Shown: piece after piece, positions 26,605-35,352 of the stretch
Numbering within the stretch: the stretch's first letter is position 1
Layout of the letters: the number at the start of each line of letters is the position of its first letter
Assembly: GCA_017509605.1 (NCBI GenBank)
Contig: JAFWPH010000055.1
Coordinates: forward strand, 1 to 64,000
DNA from: Bacteroidaceae bacterium
GTDB taxonomy: Bacteria > Bacteroidota > Bacteroidia > Bacteroidales > Bacteroidaceae
Direction: 5' to 3'
DNA: 64,000 bases
Translations under genes and position numbers: made by a program
Notes under the pieces: model-generated
The model's database searches: none
Told to the model about the DNA's origin: nothing
The model's input: only the letters and a program-made list of their open reading frames with translations

Positions 26605-29600
26605 TTACTTCAATACTTTCTTACCGGCCACGATGTAGATGCCGTGAGGCAGTCCGTCGAGCGATGTGGTGCCTTGTCGAACGAGTTGGCCAGAGATGGA
26701 ATATACATTCTCATCGTTCGCTTGCTGGTTACCGCCAGCTATTTCCTCGATGCCAGAGGGAACTCCGTTGTTAGGCTCTCCATAGACATTGGTCATGTAG
26801 AACTTGACTCTGTATGGCCACTGTTCGGCAGTACTTTCCACCCAGTTGGTCAGATCGCGCGACCAATAGGACGTGGGTGCTCCGCTGACAACCAGCCAAA
26901 CGTGGGTGCAACCTGCAGGACAATCAAAGGATATGGAGTGGTTAGCGTCATTATAAGTGGCGCGTGTGATGTCGCTGTAGATACGTGTACCATCGCCCTT
27001 GAACGCCACGAAACCGATGCGCCATCCAGCGCGGTTAGTGTTGTAGGCTGTATATCCTTCCTCCCCAGCCTTGCCTTCGAAATCCACATATAGGGTTGTG
27101 GCTTTAGAAGGAGCGTTAATGCGTATGGCGTTGTTGCCGTAGTTCTCTATGCAGGCCTTCTTCTCAGGCCACCAATATCCTTCTGCATCCTTGGTAAGGG
27201 CAGTCTGGCTGCGCCAACTGGCCTTACCGTTAGCGATGGATCGTATGGGGTCGAGGTCGAAGGTGGTCATTCTCGCTCCCCATTCCCACATCTCATCACC
27301 GAGCAAACTGACTTTCTGTGAAATGCTGCCAGTCATGCGTGTGCGCATATAGGTTTCGAAAGGGTCTTCGGGATCTTTGCAATCGTTCCAAAGACGGCCT
27401 ACAGCATCCCATCCGAATTTGTGCACGAACCAATTCTGGATGAAGAAGTTCTCATAGCGTAGATAGCCAGCCATAGGATGGCGATGCATGCCGTTGAGCG
27501 AGTTCCAGAGCCATTCATTGCCATCGAGTAACTGGTTGGGATAATACACGTACGCCATCCACTGGGCACACATTTCCCAGAACGGATTCTGGGTTGACTG
27601 ATGCCAATTGTACATCCACCCGTTCCAGTCGCCGTTGTCGCAGTGGACTTGATACTGGAAGCAGTGACCTATCTCATGAGCCACAGTCTGACCTCCCCTC
27701 GATGTATAGGCCCATCGCGAGAGGGTGAGCATACCAATCTGGTTGTCGATGCCACTGCCTTCGGCAATCCAATCGCTGGTAGATTTGAGTCGGATAATCA
27801 TCTTGTAGGTGTCGGTTTTGGACTTACCCTGATTGATGGTGATGAATCCAAGTTTGTTGGCGTACATCTCAAATATCTTGTCGGCAGTGGAAAGGATATT
27901 CGCCACGGGTTCAGGCGCTTCGTCACCATAGCCCTTCTCCCAGAAGACCACCCAGTGCTTGGACTGCATGGACCGTTTGTAACTCCACTGGTTGTCATTG
28001 TCCTGGAGTTTGGCATCGGATCCACAGGCACTGCCGCTGCAGTAGATTTTCTTATCTACGGCAGTGATGCGTCTGTTGAGGGCGTTGACGGCGCCGCGTA
28101 ACTGATCATCAGTGAGTGTGTAGTCCTCCATGCGCTCGTTGGCCGTCTCGATGGCAGACATAAGATTGTTGACAGTAGTGGACTTTCGCTCAGAATCTTT
28201 CCACCAGTTGACTACTTTCTTGGCATAGTCAATTCGTTGTGCAAGGTCATTGTAGAGTTGGTGCGAGTCATTGGCCAGCTGTATGGCATCGCTGAGAGCG
28301 TTATGTGCCTGCTCGATGGCGTTTTCATCGTATATCTTATTGCCCTCATCGTCAGTGCCTGTTCCCTGCAAGGCGGTACGAGCTTGCTCAATAGCGGCAC
28401 TGAGCGCTTCGGTGGCAACGTCCTGTACGGGTTTGGCGAGTGCTTTCTCACCCACAGTGATGAGTTCTTCCAGTGCTTTTGCATAGTCATTGGTTGCCAC
28501 TTCACCAATATAGAGCAGACGGAAGTTGTCCACGCAGAAGTAGTTGCCAGTGGGGTTCACGGTCATGGCACCGATATTGTTCTTTTCGTTCTCATCAACA
28601 ACGGTGAATTCGATGGAGTAAGTGCGCATGGCGGTGATGGTGGTCTGGTGCAGTCCCGCCACGAGTGTCGCTCCCTTCTGTGCGGAGCCGTTATTGGTGC
28701 TGCTTCCGCTGCCCGTCTGCTGGATGTGGAGAGCCGTAGCGGTGAGTTTGTATTTGCCTTTGGGAAGTCCCGTGATTGTCTGAAGGACAGAAGTGTTGCC
28801 AATTTTGTTTCCGATACTGGTCCATGCTTCAAGATAATAGGTCCCCTCCTTTTGTGAGAACACATTGTTGCTCTGTGTGCTCATCCCCTTCACCGTCCAT
28901 CCTGATGTGCCGTCCTCGAAGGAGGGATTGGTCAGGAACAGGTCGGTGCAGTCCACAGGATTGGTTTCCGAGGCATTGAGCCAATGGTAGTTGTCCAGTG
29001 CAGCCTGAAGTGCCTCATCGGCAGTAAGTAAGTCGCCAACAGTAGATTCCGCATTGTCCAGCACAGCCTGTGCTTGTTCGATGGCAGCCAAAAGGCTGGA
29101 TGCCTCGCGTCCGCTTCCGTCGGCGTACGCTGTAGTGGCAGACTGCAACGTCTGGCTCAGTTTTTCCTTGATGGCAGTCATGTCCTGGACGAGAATCTGC
29201 ACATAGTCAATCAGCAAGTTGGCAGAGTTGCTGGAACCTCCGTCGCCAGCTTGGTAGCCAATCTGTATCTTGCCTTTTGTCTCTTGAGTGATGGTGAAGG
29301 TTATCTGGTCGAGTGTCCATGCTTTGGATGGGTAGCTCTTGATGGTGGATTTGACAGCCGTACCATTGACTGGAACCCACGACAGTTCCGATGTTCCCTT
29401 GGTGGCCGACTTTCCATTGTAAGTAGGTGCATAGATGGTGTAAACGCCTGCGGGAAGAGTGACTGTCTGGTAGTAGGTCATCGACACCCCCCATCCTGTG
29501 GACAGGGCGAGTGCACCTCCTGTAGTCCCTCCGTTGTAACCTTTTTCGGGTACGGAACCACCGTTGAAGGTACCTGCGAATCCGTATTCATAGATGCCCG

Positions 29601-29808
29601 TGATGGTGTAATCAACGGTGAATCCAGCAGTCCATCCCTTGATGTCTTTTATTTCCTGTTTCACCTCGTTGGTAGCTCCTTTTTTGTAATGGAACCCACT
29701 GTCGAAATTGTAGTTGGTAAGGTAGTCGGCTGTGACGTCAGTCTGTGCCATGACACCTACGCTCATGAGGGCAGAAATTGCCAGAGCGAAAAAGTTAGTT
29801 AGTCTCAT
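26605..29808 (-). CDS. Secreted HEXXH metallopeptidase, multidomain (DUF6055/M60-like)
   Basis: A 1067-residue exported protein with a signal peptide (1-21). Two jelly-roll, carbohydrate-binding-like domains (about 25-205 and 285-430) are separated and followed by helical FIVAR-like segments (about 205-275 and 435-590). The catalytic domain has TVAHEIGHCFQYQ, an HEXXH zinc site, with a downstream NPFWEMCAQW glutamate that may be the third ligand as in gluzincins. A C-terminal beta domain precedes a sorting-type tail (VYSISGQLVRQG, LPHGIYIVAGKKV). The layout suits a surface protease that attacks glycoproteins such as mucins. The family label is tentative between DUF6055 and M60-like. The HTCS gene follows it downstream. 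Confidence 0.75.
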   Translation of the reverse strand: MRLTNFFALAISALMSVGVMAQTDVTADYLTNYNFDSGFHYKKGATNEVKQEIKDIKGWTAGFTVDYTITGIYEYGFAGTFNGGSVPEKGYNGGTTGGALALSTGWGVSMTYYQTVTLPAGVYTIYAPTYNGKSATKGTSELSWVPVNGTAVKSTIKSYPSKAWTLDQITFTITQETKGKIQIGYQAGDGGSSNSANLLIDYVQILVQDMTAIKEKLSQTLQSATTAYADGSGREASSLLAAIEQAQAVLDNAESTVGDLLTADEALQAALDNYHWLNASETNPVDCTDLFLTNPSFEDGTSGWTVKGMSTQSNNVFSQKEGTYYLEAWTSIGNKIGNTSVLQTITGLPKGKYKLTATALHIQQTGSGSSTNNGSAQKGATLVAGLHQTTITAMRTYSIEFTVVDENEKNNIGAMTVNPTGNYFCVDNFRLLYIGEVATNDYAKALEELITVGEKALAKPVQDVATEALSAAIEQARTALQGTGTDDEGNKIYDENAIEQAHNALSDAIQLANDSHQLYNDLAQRIDYAKKVVNWWKDSERKSTTVNNLMSAIETANERMEDYTLTDDQLRGAVNALNRRITAVDKKIYCSGSACGSDAKLQDNDNQWSYKRSMQSKHWVVFWEKGYGDEAPEPVANILSTADKIFEMYANKLGFITINQGKSKTDTYKMIIRLKSTSDWIAEGSGIDNQIGMLTLSRWAYTSRGGQTVAHEIGHCFQYQVHCDNGDWNGWMYNWHQSTQNPFWEMCAQWMAYVYYPNQLLDGNEWLWNSLNGMHRHPMAGYLRYENFFIQNWFVHKFGWDAVGRLWNDCKDPEDPFETYMRTRMTGSISQKVSLLGDEMWEWGARMTTFDLDPIRSIANGKASWRSQTALTKDAEGYWWPEKKACIENYGNNAIRINAPSKATTLYVDFEGKAGEEGYTAYNTNRAGWRIGFVAFKGDGTRIYSDITRATYNDANHSISFDCPAGCTHVWLVVSGAPTSYWSRDLTNWVESTAEQWPYRVKFYMTNVYGEPNNGVPSGIEEIAGGNQQANDENVYSISGQLVRQGTTSLDGLPHGIYIVAGKKVLK

Positions 29809-29928
29809 ACTGAATATTGTTTTTTTGTTTATATACTTGATGAAGTTCTATGATTCAGAATCGGATAAAAAAACGTTATTGATAGGGCTATTTTGGTGCA
29901 AAATTATGAATCATAGGTCATTTGACTG

Positions 29929-30057
29929 CTATTTCTCGGTATCAATAAATGGTAACTCTGTAACAATCCGCACATGGACTGATTCGACAATGCTGTTGAG
30001 GTAGGTCTTTGGCGAAATGCACACTGCGGCCACGGTCATTACTAATGTCTTTTTCAT
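29929..30057 (-). pseudogene. Possible signal-peptide remnant (42 codons)
   Basis: On the minus strand an ATG opens MKKTLVMTVAAVCIS, a typical signal peptide, but the frame ends after 42 codons with no recognisable mature domain. It may be a truncated secreted-protein gene. It overlaps the region upstream of the metallopeptidase gene, whose -7-like box (TAATTTTG, minus strand) is at 29899-29906. I see nothing else in 29809-30172. Confidence 0.25.
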
Positions 30058-30175
30058 TGCGGTAAAAACGTTTTAATTACGGTTTTCAACGATTATTTGA
30101 AATATCACATATAAACAAAAAAATCAGCCAACAACATTTCTGTTATTGACTGAGAATCAATCTCTTTATCTTTGG

Positions 30176-30250
30176 GGTGGCTAGTCGGACTCGAACCGAC
30201 GACATTCAGAACCACAATCTGACGCTCTAACCAACTGAACTATAGCCACC
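30176..30250 (-). tRNA. trnH: tRNA-His (anticodon GTG)
   Basis: The minus strand folds as a complete tRNA. Acceptor GTGGCTA pairs with TAGCCAC; anticodon stem TCAGA/TCTGA encloses loop TTGTGGT, giving anticodon GTG; the T arm is GTCGG-TTCGAGT-CCGAC. An extra 5' G pairs with C73, the G-1 identity element of tRNA-His. The three bases after C73 read CCA. Confidence 0.95.
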
Positions 30251-30397
30251 ATGTTGGTTGATGAGGGACAACCCCCAAAAGCGAGTGCAAAGTTACAATA
30301 ACTTTTGCAATCTCCAAAATTTTGGGTGACTTTTTATTTCAAAAATCATAATTGCATGAGTATTTCACAAACCGGCTCCATATTTTCCGCATTTTTC

Positions 30398-30429
30398 TTG
30401 TCTATTTCATGTCTAAATGACTATATTTG
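30398..30429 (+). promoter_or_regulatory. Promoter of the small secreted protein gene
   Basis: TATATTTG at 30422-30429 with TTG at 30398-30400, 21 nt apart, matches the Bacteroidetes promoter consensus. It lies 26 nt before the ATG at 30456. Confidence 0.6.
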
Positions 30430-30455
30430 CACACATAGACAAAAACAAGAAGATT

Positions 30456-30911
30456 ATGAAAAAGGTGATTATGATGATAGTGGCAGTTGTGCTGCCCCTT
30501 TGTGCAATGGCACAGAAAACGTATGTGAATGTCGTGGCGTCTGGATTGCTGGACAGGTATCATTCCCTCTCCATCACAGGAGACGTGCCTTCAGGCATTA
30601 AGAACTACTACGACCCCTACACCGACCAAACAACTTTGGGCGATGTCATCAACAAATTGGTGGCTCAAGGATTTGTTGTCGAGCAGATGTCGTGTGGAGG
30701 CGGTGAGAAAGGTGTGGAAGCCGTTTTGCTGTCCAAGACAGCCTCTCCCGATCTCACATCGGTTCGTGGGAATACGATGATGGGCAACAACAGTGAAGTC
30801 GTGGAAGTGGCCCGCTTCAACCTACAGGGCATCCCTGTCCGTCCACAGGAGAAAGGTGTTCAGATTGTGGTCTATTCCAACTACACCACCCGCACCGTGA
30901 TCGTGGAATAA
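30456..30911 (+). CDS. Small secreted hypothetical protein
   Basis: The 151-residue product starts MKKVIMMIVAVVLPLCAMAQ, a clear signal peptide. The mature part has no family that I recognise; it contains a GDVINKLVAQGFVVEQM segment and CGGGEKGVEAVLLSK. The end (VARFNLQGIPVRPQEKGVQIVVYSNY) resembles the short type-IX-style tail, so it may reach the cell surface. I chose the ATG at 30456 because the upstream frame overlaps the promoter. It is followed 69 nt later by a nitroreductase-like gene. Confidence 0.7.
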   Translation: MKKVIMMIVAVVLPLCAMAQKTYVNVVASGLLDRYHSLSITGDVPSGIKNYYDPYTDQTTLGDVINKLVAQGFVVEQMSCGGGEKGVEAVLLSKTASPDLTSVRGNTMMGNNSEVVEVARFNLQGIPVRPQEKGVQIVVYSNYTTRTVIVE

Positions 30912-30980
30912 CGAAGAACAATGCCTTTTATAAATACTACTTTCAAAAACGATATGAACTTTTAAAAAAATTTTAGACCT

Positions 30981-31601
30981 ATGAAAAAGAAGTTTTTATG
31001 GGGTGCAGTTATCGCACTCTTCACATTGACCGGCTGTAGCAACAACAGCAATGAAAAAACCACATCCACTCCTTCGTTCGACGAGGTGTTGACCACGAGA
31101 AGAAGCATCCGCAGCTACGACGCCACAAAGAAGATCACTGAGGCAGAAGTCCGTGAACTATTCAAAGCCACCCAAGAAGCACCATCGTGGGCCAACCAAC
31201 AGCCCTCAAAGTATTATGTGGCGATGAGCGAGGAGAAACTGGCAGCCGTTCAGAACATGGTTGGCGGCAACAAGGACCGCATCTCCAACGCGCCCGTTCT
31301 CATCGTATCCACATTTGAACGTGGCAAGTCGGGCTTCTTCCAAGGCAACCAGACCAATGAGGTCGGTGACGGCTGGGGTGCCTACGACAACGGTCTGAGC
31401 AACTGCTATCTGATTATGAAGGCAAGGGCCATGGGATTCGACACACTCATCATGGGTATGCGTGATGCCGACCAACTACGTGAGTTGTTTTCCATTCCCG
31501 AGAACGAGACCGTCATGGCCGTGATTGCCTTGGGTTACAGAGCCGAAGAGCCCAATCAACCTGGACACAGGGACCTTGATGAGGTTGTGAAGTTCTTCTG
31601 A
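30981..31601 (+). CDS. Nitroreductase-family lipoprotein
   Basis: A 206-residue protein with an N-terminal lipoprotein signal (LFTLTGC, Cys19) fused to a nitroreductase fold. Family features are TTRRSIRSYDATKKI near the start (FMN phosphate binding), EAPSWANQQPSKYYVA, and a C-terminal VMAVIALGYRAEEP. The family reduces nitro compounds, quinones or flavins with NAD(P)H and bound FMN. Export of an FMN enzyme is unusual but is seen in Bacteroidales, where FMN may be attached outside the cytoplasm. The physiological substrate is unknown. Confidence 0.85.
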   Translation: MKKKFLWGAVIALFTLTGCSNNSNEKTTSTPSFDEVLTTRRSIRSYDATKKITEAEVRELFKATQEAPSWANQQPSKYYVAMSEEKLAAVQNMVGGNKDRISNAPVLIVSTFERGKSGFFQGNQTNEVGDGWGAYDNGLSNCYLIMKARAMGFDTLIMGMRDADQLRELFSIPENETVMAVIALGYRAEEPNQPGHRDLDEVVKFF

Positions 31602-31620
31602 TGACCATCTTCGACATGAT

Positions 31621-31923
31621 ATGACACACCCGAAATTCATCATCACTATGGACGGTTTCTTCCGTCTCGGCATGGTTTTTCTTCATCAGGATCTGCTGCG
31701 GCAAGGAGATTCATGTATAGGTGGAGGTTATTATGAAGTTGACTATACGTGCAACCGTCTGCTCCTTGACCGTTCTTCCACCGATTTTGGGGTTCCGAAA
31801 TGGCATTTGTTGGAGACGCTGAAAGTACCATCACAGTACAGGGGATTTCGCTTGGTCTATTATTATCCTGACGGGATGGAGTTTGATGTGAGTGAGGAAC
31901 TAAGCATTGAGTACTACGACTAA
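31621..31923 (+). CDS. Conserved hypothetical protein (100 aa)
   Basis: A 100-residue soluble protein starting MTHPKFIITMDGFFRLGMV. It has a GGGYYEVD segment and SSTDFGVPKWHLLETLKVPSQYRG, which looks like a conserved core, and no signal peptide. I recall similar uncharacterised proteins in Bacteroides and Prevotella but no function. It lies 19 nt after the nitroreductase gene and is probably in the same operon. Confidence 0.65.
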   Translation: MTHPKFIITMDGFFRLGMVFLHQDLLRQGDSCIGGGYYEVDYTCNRLLLDRSSTDFGVPKWHLLETLKVPSQYRGFRLVYYYPDGMEFDVSEELSIEYYD

Positions 31924-31987
31924 GGTGTCCACCGTGGCTTATTCCAAACATTAGCCGTGGAAGTCGTCATTTCCCTTATGACACATT

Positions 31988-32016
31988 GAAGGCGGGGTGT
32001 TATTTGCCCCGCCTTC
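31988..32016. terminator. Strong hairpin between convergent genes
   Basis: GAAGGCGGGG pairs perfectly with CCCCGCCTTC across a 9-nt loop. It lies between the rightward 100-aa ORF and the leftward GH29 gene. No T run follows on either strand, so termination may be weak. Confidence 0.5.
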
Positions 32017-32048
32017 ACTGTGTCGTTGTCCTTCAGAACCAAGTCCGT

Positions 32049-33713
32049 TCAGAGTTTTACCTTGAGAATGGGCATGATGTTGTTGAGGTTCTTCTCGGGG
32101 AGGTTGACAATAAGCGCCTCAGTCGTTCGCTGGTACTTCACTTTTCCGTAGCCGAGGAGTTCAATGGACTTGATTTTCTCGGTGCACAAGTCAGAACCTT
32201 CCTTGAGCGCCTTCACCCTTACGGTGTGGTCTTCGGGCCAAGCGAGTGCAGCGACGTAGAGGTTCTTACCATTTTGTGTGAAACGAATCTCATTAGAACC
32301 AGCCTTTGTGTATTGTCCGTCGTTAAAACCTTGGTTGTTGATGGCTATATCGCTTTCTGCAATGGGTCCTTCACCGAAGATTTTCCAAGGACGCGTCTTC
32401 ACGATACCCTCGCTGTTGATTTTCATCCATGCACCGAACTCCTTCATGATGGCGAGTTCTTTCTCGTCGGGAGTGCCATCAGCACGCAGTGGAACAGAGA
32501 GGAGCATATTGCCATTTTTGCTCACAATATCGACCAGCAGTTTGGCAACGGTGGCCGCGCTCTTGTAACCATTCCTTTCGTAGATGCCTTTGTTGTAGTG
32601 CCAGTCACCGATGCAGTTGCAGCACTGCCAAGGACGTTCGATGATTTTGTTTGGCGCTCCACGCTCCACATCCCACACCAAGGCTTCTTTCTGCTCATCG
32701 TTGAGTATTTTACCGAACACGACAGCCTCGTTCTTTCCCTTATGCGTCGCCATGCTATGGTTGTACATGTGGGTGGTGATTTTGAGGCCACAATCACTGA
32801 TGGGATAGAACGGCAGTACCGTCACATCGAAATAGACGAGGTCAATGTTGTATCGGTTGATGGCATCAATGGTTCGGTTATAGAAGTTAGTGACAAACTC
32901 CTGTGAAGGAGGACATGCACCACCTTGCCACCCCCATTGGTTATGTATTCCTCCATTGTCCCATGTCCGATCGCTGAAATCGTGGTCCTGCTGGTACAGT
33001 TTCTGAGGGTCGAGTCCCTTCCACCATTTCTCCGTTCCATCGGGGTTGGGTTTGTAGCCATCTTCTTTGGTAAGCCATCCATCGTACTTCACACCACGCT
33101 TGTCGCCCTTAAGGTCGAATCGTCGTGAGGGTTCATACCAAATCCAAGAATGGTCTGCATGGAAAGAGACGCCGAATGGCAGTCCGTACTTTTTGGCGGC
33201 TTTTGACCATCCATCGAGCAAGTCCTTGTGAGGTCCGATGGCTTTGGCGTTCCATTCCTGGTACTTGCTGTCCCAGAGGTCGAAGTTGTCGTGGTGGTTG
33301 CCAAGCGCGAAGAAATACTGTGCTCCGCACTCCTCCTTGTAGAAGCGCACGAGTTCGTCGGGATTCCAGTTCTCCGCCTTGAAGAGTGGCAGAATGTCTT
33401 TGAATCCGACCTCGCTGGGATGTCCATAGTGCTCGCGGTGGTAGTTGTACTTGTAAGTTCCTTCCATATACATCTCACGTGCCATCCAGTCGCCGGAGCC
33501 TTCAACGCATTGTGGTCCCCAGTGTGCCCAAATGCCGAACTTGGCATCGCGGAACCACTCAGGTACCTCATAGGTTCTCAACGACTCCCATGTGGGAGAG
33601 AAAGCGCCAGTCTGCATGGGTTCGTCGGTTTCAAGTACTGGAATTTGGTATTCTTGTGCTGATGCCGATGTCAGGACAAGCAGCATTAACGTGGAAATAA
33701 AAGTTTTTTTCAT
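32049..33713 (-). CDS. GH29 alpha-L-fucosidase (secreted)
   Basis: A 554-residue exported fucosidase that removes terminal alpha-L-fucose from glycans. After the signal peptide (MKKTFISTLMLLVLTSASAQ), the GH29 barrel shows FGIWAHWGPQ, ALGNHHDNFDLWDS (the HH substrate-binding pair) and LVYFDVT with the likely nucleophile Asp296. WDVERGAP and SKNGNMLLSVPLRADG follow; the C-terminal beta domain is normal. The start was set at the ATG at 33713; the codon three earlier is TTG. It is the last gene of the fucose operon, 74 nt after the mutarotase gene. Its catalytic domain resembles that of the GH29 gene at 41.7 kb. Confidence 0.93.
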   Translation of the reverse strand: MKKTFISTLMLLVLTSASAQEYQIPVLETDEPMQTGAFSPTWESLRTYEVPEWFRDAKFGIWAHWGPQCVEGSGDWMAREMYMEGTYKYNYHREHYGHPSEVGFKDILPLFKAENWNPDELVRFYKEECGAQYFFALGNHHDNFDLWDSKYQEWNAKAIGPHKDLLDGWSKAAKKYGLPFGVSFHADHSWIWYEPSRRFDLKGDKRGVKYDGWLTKEDGYKPNPDGTEKWWKGLDPQKLYQQDHDFSDRTWDNGGIHNQWGWQGGACPPSQEFVTNFYNRTIDAINRYNIDLVYFDVTVLPFYPISDCGLKITTHMYNHSMATHKGKNEAVVFGKILNDEQKEALVWDVERGAPNKIIERPWQCCNCIGDWHYNKGIYERNGYKSAATVAKLLVDIVSKNGNMLLSVPLRADGTPDEKELAIMKEFGAWMKINSEGIVKTRPWKIFGEGPIAESDIAINNQGFNDGQYTKAGSNEIRFTQNGKNLYVAALAWPEDHTVRVKALKEGSDLCTEKIKSIELLGYGKVKYQRTTEALIVNLPEKNLNNIMPILKVKL

Positions 33714-33745
33714 TTTAGTCAAGTTATTTAGGATTTATAGAGGGG

Positions 33746-33772
33746 ATAGATGCTATAGATACTATAGAACTG
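33746..33772. repeat. Three 9-nt units related to ATAGATGGT
   Basis: ATAGATGCT, ATAGATACT and ATAGAACTG are contiguous, in the gap between the mutarotase and fucosidase genes. They are the same unit as the eight-copy tract at 8357-8428. Confidence 0.6.
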
Positions 33773-33787
33773 TATTGCTGGGCTCTA

Positions 33788-34165
33788 TCAATAGAGGTGG
33801 AAGAAGCGTTCCATCATCTGCCATTTCTCATCGCTACGGGCATGTTCGTCACAGCCCTGCATTTTGGCGACAGTAGCCTCCCACTCCGCTTGTCGAGGCA
33901 AGGTAGCCAATCGGTTCATGGCTTGTTGCCAATCGAAATCGACAGGTGTGTCAACAATCATGACAACTTTTGTGCCGAGAATATAGAGTTCCATTTCGAG
34001 GATGCCCACCTGCCGAATGCCATCACGCACTTCTTTCCATGATGATTTCTCAGAATGTAGTTCTCTGTATTTGGCTATCATTTCGGGATTGTCTCGGAGT
34101 TCAAGAATCTGAACATAGCGTTTGGTGGGGAAGCCGTAGTCTTTTTGTTGATAACCTTTAGTCAT
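33788..34165 (-). CDS. L-rhamnose/L-fucose mutarotase family protein
   Basis: A 125-residue protein of the RhaM-like mutarotase family, a dimeric alpha/beta barrel. Conserved parts are KRYVQILELRDNPEMIAKYRELHSE near the start (Tyr and His of the active site), WKEVRDGIRQVGILEMELYILGTKVVMI, and WEATVAKMQ. The family interconverts anomers of 6-deoxy sugars. Between fucose isomerase, permease and fucosidase genes, its substrate is most likely L-fucose rather than L-rhamnose. This is inference from context. Confidence 0.85.
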   Translation of the reverse strand: MTKGYQQKDYGFPTKRYVQILELRDNPEMIAKYRELHSEKSSWKEVRDGIRQVGILEMELYILGTKVVMIVDTPVDFDWQQAMNRLATLPRQAEWEATVAKMQGCDEHARSDEKWQMMERFFHLY

Positions 34166-34277
34166 AATTGATTTATTTTAGGAGGAACGAAGATAATAAG
34201 ATCATCAGGAAGATAGTAGGATAGTATTGGAGAGCCCAGGGCGTCTGGAGAAAGATGTCCTGGGCTCCCTTGAACAA

Positions 34278-35303
34278 TCATTCTGTGAAATCGACGAGTA
34301 TGCGGAAAACCTTACCAGGGTTCTGGCTCCACCACTGCATGGTCTCGAGAGCCTCTTCTGGTTTGACAACCTTAGTGATGAGGTTATCTACAGGACAGTT
34401 CCCTCTTTCGAGATAACGGATGACAGCTCGGAAGTCCTGTGGAGTGGCATTGCGAGAGCCTCGTATGTCGAGTTCTTTCTGCACGAAGAGTTTTGTTTGG
34501 AAAGTGACATCGCTCTTGGCATAGCCGATGCAAGCCACCCGTCCAGTGAAAGCGACCTCATTGACAGCCATCTGGTAAGTGAAGGGATTACCGACCGCTT
34601 CGATGACCACGTCAGGGCCAAAACCGCCAGTGATATCCAGAAGTCGTTGGTGCACATCCTCAGTCTTCGTGTTGATGGTAAATGTTGCTCCCATCTTCTT
34701 GGCTAGTTCGAGTTTCTCGTCATCAAGGTCAGCGGCGATAACCGTAGCTCCACGTGTCACAGCTCTAACCACGGCTCCCATACCAACCATTCCACATCCG
34801 ATGACCATGACGACGTCGATGTCGGTGACTTGAGCCCTGCTCACGGCATGGAAACCGACACTCATGGGTTCAATGAGTGCGCTGGTCTTTGTATCGAGTG
34901 TTCCTGCCGGGATGACCTTTTCCCATGGCAACACGATGTATTCCTTCATTGCTCCGTTGCGTTGCACGCCCAGTGTCTCGTTATGTTGGCAAGCGTTGAC
35001 GCGTCCGTTGCGACATGACGCGCATTTATTGCAATTGGTATAAGGATTGCATGTGACAACCAAGCCAGGTTTGAGTTCCTCGGGAACATTGGTGCCTACA
35101 GCCTCGATGACCGCACCAACCTCGTGTCCTGGGATGACAGGATTAAGGGCCATGGTGTTGCGTCCCATGAACGTATTGAGGTCGCTACCACAGAAGCCGA
35201 CGTACTGGAGACGCAACAGCACCTCGCCGGCTGAGGGTTGTTGTGGAGTGTCAATGTTGATGACGCTCAGGTTTTGTGAATGAGAAATTTGAATTGCTTT
35301 CAT
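34278..35303 (-). CDS. Zinc-dependent alcohol dehydrogenase (MDR family)
   Basis: A 341-residue NAD(P)-dependent dehydrogenase. The catalytic zinc site is Cys38, His60 and Glu61 (GFCGSD, PGHE); the structural zinc cysteines are 91, 94, 97 and 105; the cofactor fold starts VMVIGCGMVGMGAV. I used the ATG at 35303 because residues before it do not fit the family. In the fucose operon it probably oxidises an intermediate of L-fucose or its acid, or handles lactaldehyde/propanediol. L-fuconate-pathway dehydrogenases, L-threonine and sorbitol dehydrogenases are close relatives, so the substrate is uncertain. Confidence 0.88.
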   Translation of the reverse strand: MKAIQISHSQNLSVINIDTPQQPSAGEVLLRLQYVGFCGSDLNTFMGRNTMALNPVIPGHEVGAVIEAVGTNVPEELKPGLVVTCNPYTNCNKCASCRNGRVNACQHNETLGVQRNGAMKEYIVLPWEKVIPAGTLDTKTSALIEPMSVGFHAVSRAQVTDIDVVMVIGCGMVGMGAVVRAVTRGATVIAADLDDEKLELAKKMGATFTINTKTEDVHQRLLDITGGFGPDVVIEAVGNPFTYQMAVNEVAFTGRVACIGYAKSDVTFQTKLFVQKELDIRGSRNATPQDFRAVIRYLERGNCPVDNLITKVVKPEEALETMQWWSQNPGKVFRILVDFTE

Positions 35304-35352
35304 TTTTATTATTGTTTGGCCACCGAATTGAGGCGGCATAGAAATCGGCTAT

